A stretch of 6,462 nucleotides of DNA, taken from Pseudomonadota bacterium. Lineage in GTDB: Bacteria > Pseudomonadota > Alphaproteobacteria > Acetobacterales > Acetobacteraceae. A model generated the notes under the pieces. The model made no database searches. It saw only the letters and a list, made by a program, of their open reading frames with translations, and was not told the DNA's origin. The position numbers and the translations under genes were made by a program. The stretch is from the NCBI GenBank assembly GCA_021826565.1, contig JAKAZJ010000117.1:1-6462 (forward strand), read 5' to 3'. Of this stretch, positions 5,571 through 6,462 are shown one piece after another. Numbering within the stretch: position 1 is the first letter of the stretch; each line of letters begins with the position of its first letter.

Positions 5571-5786
5571 ATGGATGCCCTGACGCTGTTCGGTCTGTTC
5601 GCGGTTTCGGCGATGCTGGTGTGCTACGCGCTGGAACACCGCAGCCACTGGTTCGTGCTGTTGTTCGCCGCCTCCTGCGCGCTGGGGTCGGCGTACGGGT
5701 TTCTGCAAGGCGCCTGGCCGTTCGGGCTGGTGGAGGCGATCTGGTCGGTTGTCGCGCTGCGGCGCTGGCGCCGCGCGCGCGCTTGA
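5571..5786 (+). CDS. Small integral membrane protein, function unknown
   Basis: This 71-aa hydrophobic protein has segments that would span the inner membrane at residues 4-21 and 27-45. A third, shorter hydrophobic stretch covers about 48-63, and a basic tail (RRWRRARA) should lie in the cytoplasm. The stretch LGSAYGFLQGAWPFGLVEAI (38-57), followed by WSVVALRRW, looks like a conserved motif of small hypothetical membrane proteins of proteobacteria. That is from memory and has no function attached. The ATG at 5571 is the first in frame and has no Shine-Dalgarno, but a -10-like element lies at the distance expected for a leaderless mRNA. Its stop codon lies inside an FNR/FixK-type box upstream of the stress protein gene. 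It diverges from efp. Confidence 0.8.
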   Translation: MDALTLFGLFAVSAMLVCYALEHRSHWFVLLFAASCALGSAYGFLQGAWPFGLVEAIWSVVALRRWRRARA

Positions 5787-5796
5787 TCTGCGTCAA
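5783..5796 (+). promoter_or_regulatory. FNR/FixK-type binding site upstream of the universal stress protein gene
   Basis: TTGAT-CTGC-GTCAA is a near-perfect match to the FNR/Anr/FixK consensus TTGAT-N4-ATCAA, with one change in the right half (G for A) that FixK- and FnrL-type sites often tolerate. It is centred about 65 bases before the ATG of the stress protein, which fits activation of that gene if transcription starts around 5830-5850. The first half overlaps the stop codon of the membrane protein gene. The regulator itself is not in the window. Confidence 0.65.
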
Positions 5797-5854
5797 TGCC
5801 CGCCGCCTGCCCGCCGCGCAGCCTTGGACCTGGAACGAAGCCAGGGAGACGATC

Positions 5855-6462
5855 ATGCGCTTCAGCGACATCCTCGTGGTGCTGGACCCGACCGCGGCGG
5901 CCGATCCGCAGCTGGCGGTGGCGCTGGCGCTCGCCGCGCGGCACGGCGCGCGCGTCACCGGTTTCTGCCCGCTCGATCTGATCGAGACGCCGCGCGCGGC
6001 GTTCGCCCTCGCCGGCTACAGCGAGGCGATGATCGCCGAGCAGGAGCAGCCGAACCCGATCGTGCCGCCGACCCGGTCCGAGGCCATGTTCCACGCGACC
6101 TTGGCGGCCGCGGCGGTGGACGGGATCTGGATCGGTGGCGCCGCCGATCCGCCCGCGGCCCTGATCCGCCTGGCGCATCACACCGACCTGGTGGTGTTCC
6201 GCCAGCCCGACCCGGCCAACCCGCGCGCCGCGCGGACCGGGGACCTGATCGAGCAGGTGTTGCTGCAATCGGGCCGCCCGCTGCTGCTGATCCCCTATGC
6301 CGGGCGGTTCACCGCGCTGGGGCGCAACGTGCTGATCGCCTGGACCGAAACCCGCGAGGCCGCCCGCGCCGTGCATGACGCCCTGCCGCTGCTGGCCGAC
6401 GCCGCGCTGGTCACCGCCCTGACTCTGCTGGCCCCGTCCCAGGCTGGCCCCGACGCCACCCC
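5855..6462 (+). CDS. Universal stress protein, two-domain type, C-terminus outside the window
   Basis: This reading frame is open from the ATG at 5855 to the window edge, 202 complete codons. A strong AGGGAG Shine-Dalgarno (5843-5848) lies 6 bases upstream. The first UspA domain starts MRFSDILVVLDPTAAADPQL, continues with HGARVTGF (30-37) and ends near SGRPLLLIPYAG (139-150). A second domain begins at GRNVLIAWTETREAARAVHDALPLL (156-180), a segment typical of tandem-domain Usp proteins. The nucleotide-binding GxxGx9G(S/T) motif of the first domain is degenerate (around TGDLIEQVLLQSG, 128-140), so ATP binding there is doubtful. Family members are soluble cytoplasmic proteins induced by starvation, oxidative stress or low oxygen. 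The FNR/FixK-type box upstream suggests oxygen control. Confidence 0.92.
   Translation, partial: MRFSDILVVLDPTAAADPQLAVALALAARHGARVTGFCPLDLIETPRAAFALAGYSEAMIAEQEQPNPIVPPTRSEAMFHATLAAAAVDGIWIGGAADPPAALIRLAHHTDLVVFRQPDPANPRAARTGDLIEQVLLQSGRPLLLIPYAGRFTALGRNVLIAWTETREAARAVHDALPLLADAALVTALTLLAPSQAGPDAT

Noticed and set aside
5624..6376. Minus-strand open frame of 250 codons opposite the membrane protein and stress protein genes
   Set aside because: The plus-strand frames give recognisable proteins with a good ribosome binding site, while this one gives Gly/Arg/His-rich text without motifs.

Overview
The window is very GC-rich DNA with tightly packed genes, stop-start overlaps and -10 elements of the GCTA(G/T)A type. 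Together with the purE-purK and efp-phosphatase gene pairs, this suggests an alphaproteobacterium, probably Rhodospirillales/Acetobacteraceae-like. The taxon is an inference; there is no rRNA or marker gene to settle it.

Layout, left to right. (1) Positions 1-1564, minus strand: an operon for a three-subunit molybdenum hydroxylase of the CO dehydrogenase/xanthine dehydrogenase family. It is read FAD subunit, then 2Fe-2S subunit, then molybdopterin subunit; only the first 62 residues of the last one are in the window. A sigma70-like promoter sits at 1638-1668. (2) Positions 1682-1756: a 75-bp palindromic, MITE-like element flanked by an 8-9 bp direct repeat. It lies in the last codons of purK and supplies the present purK stop codon. 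(3) Positions 1739-3638, minus strand: a small DUF465/YdcH-type coiled-coil protein, purE and purK, joined by two GTGA stop-start overlaps. PurK carboxylates AIR to N5-CAIR using ATP and bicarbonate, and PurE rearranges N5-CAIR to CAIR, so together they form one step pair of purine synthesis. (4) Positions 3821-3994, plus strand: a second, diverging DUF465 gene. (5) Positions 4011-5436, minus strand: efp followed 4 bases later by an inositol-monophosphatase-family gene with a TTG start. (6) Positions 5571 to the window end, plus strand: a 71-aa conserved-looking membrane protein with little or no leader, then the start of a two-domain universal stress protein. Between them is a near-consensus FNR/FixK-type box, TTGAT-CTGC-GTCAA, which overlaps the stop codon of the membrane protein gene.

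Most of the window is ordinary chromosomal housekeeping. The parts worth a second look are the short palindromic element at the purK 3' end, the FNR/FixK-type box before the stress protein, the 12-bp tandem repeat at the PurK N-terminus, the unusual promoter of the molybdenum hydroxylase operon and the divergent DUF465 pair. I see no CRISPR array, tRNA, rRNA, transposase, phage gene or convincing new defence-type system.
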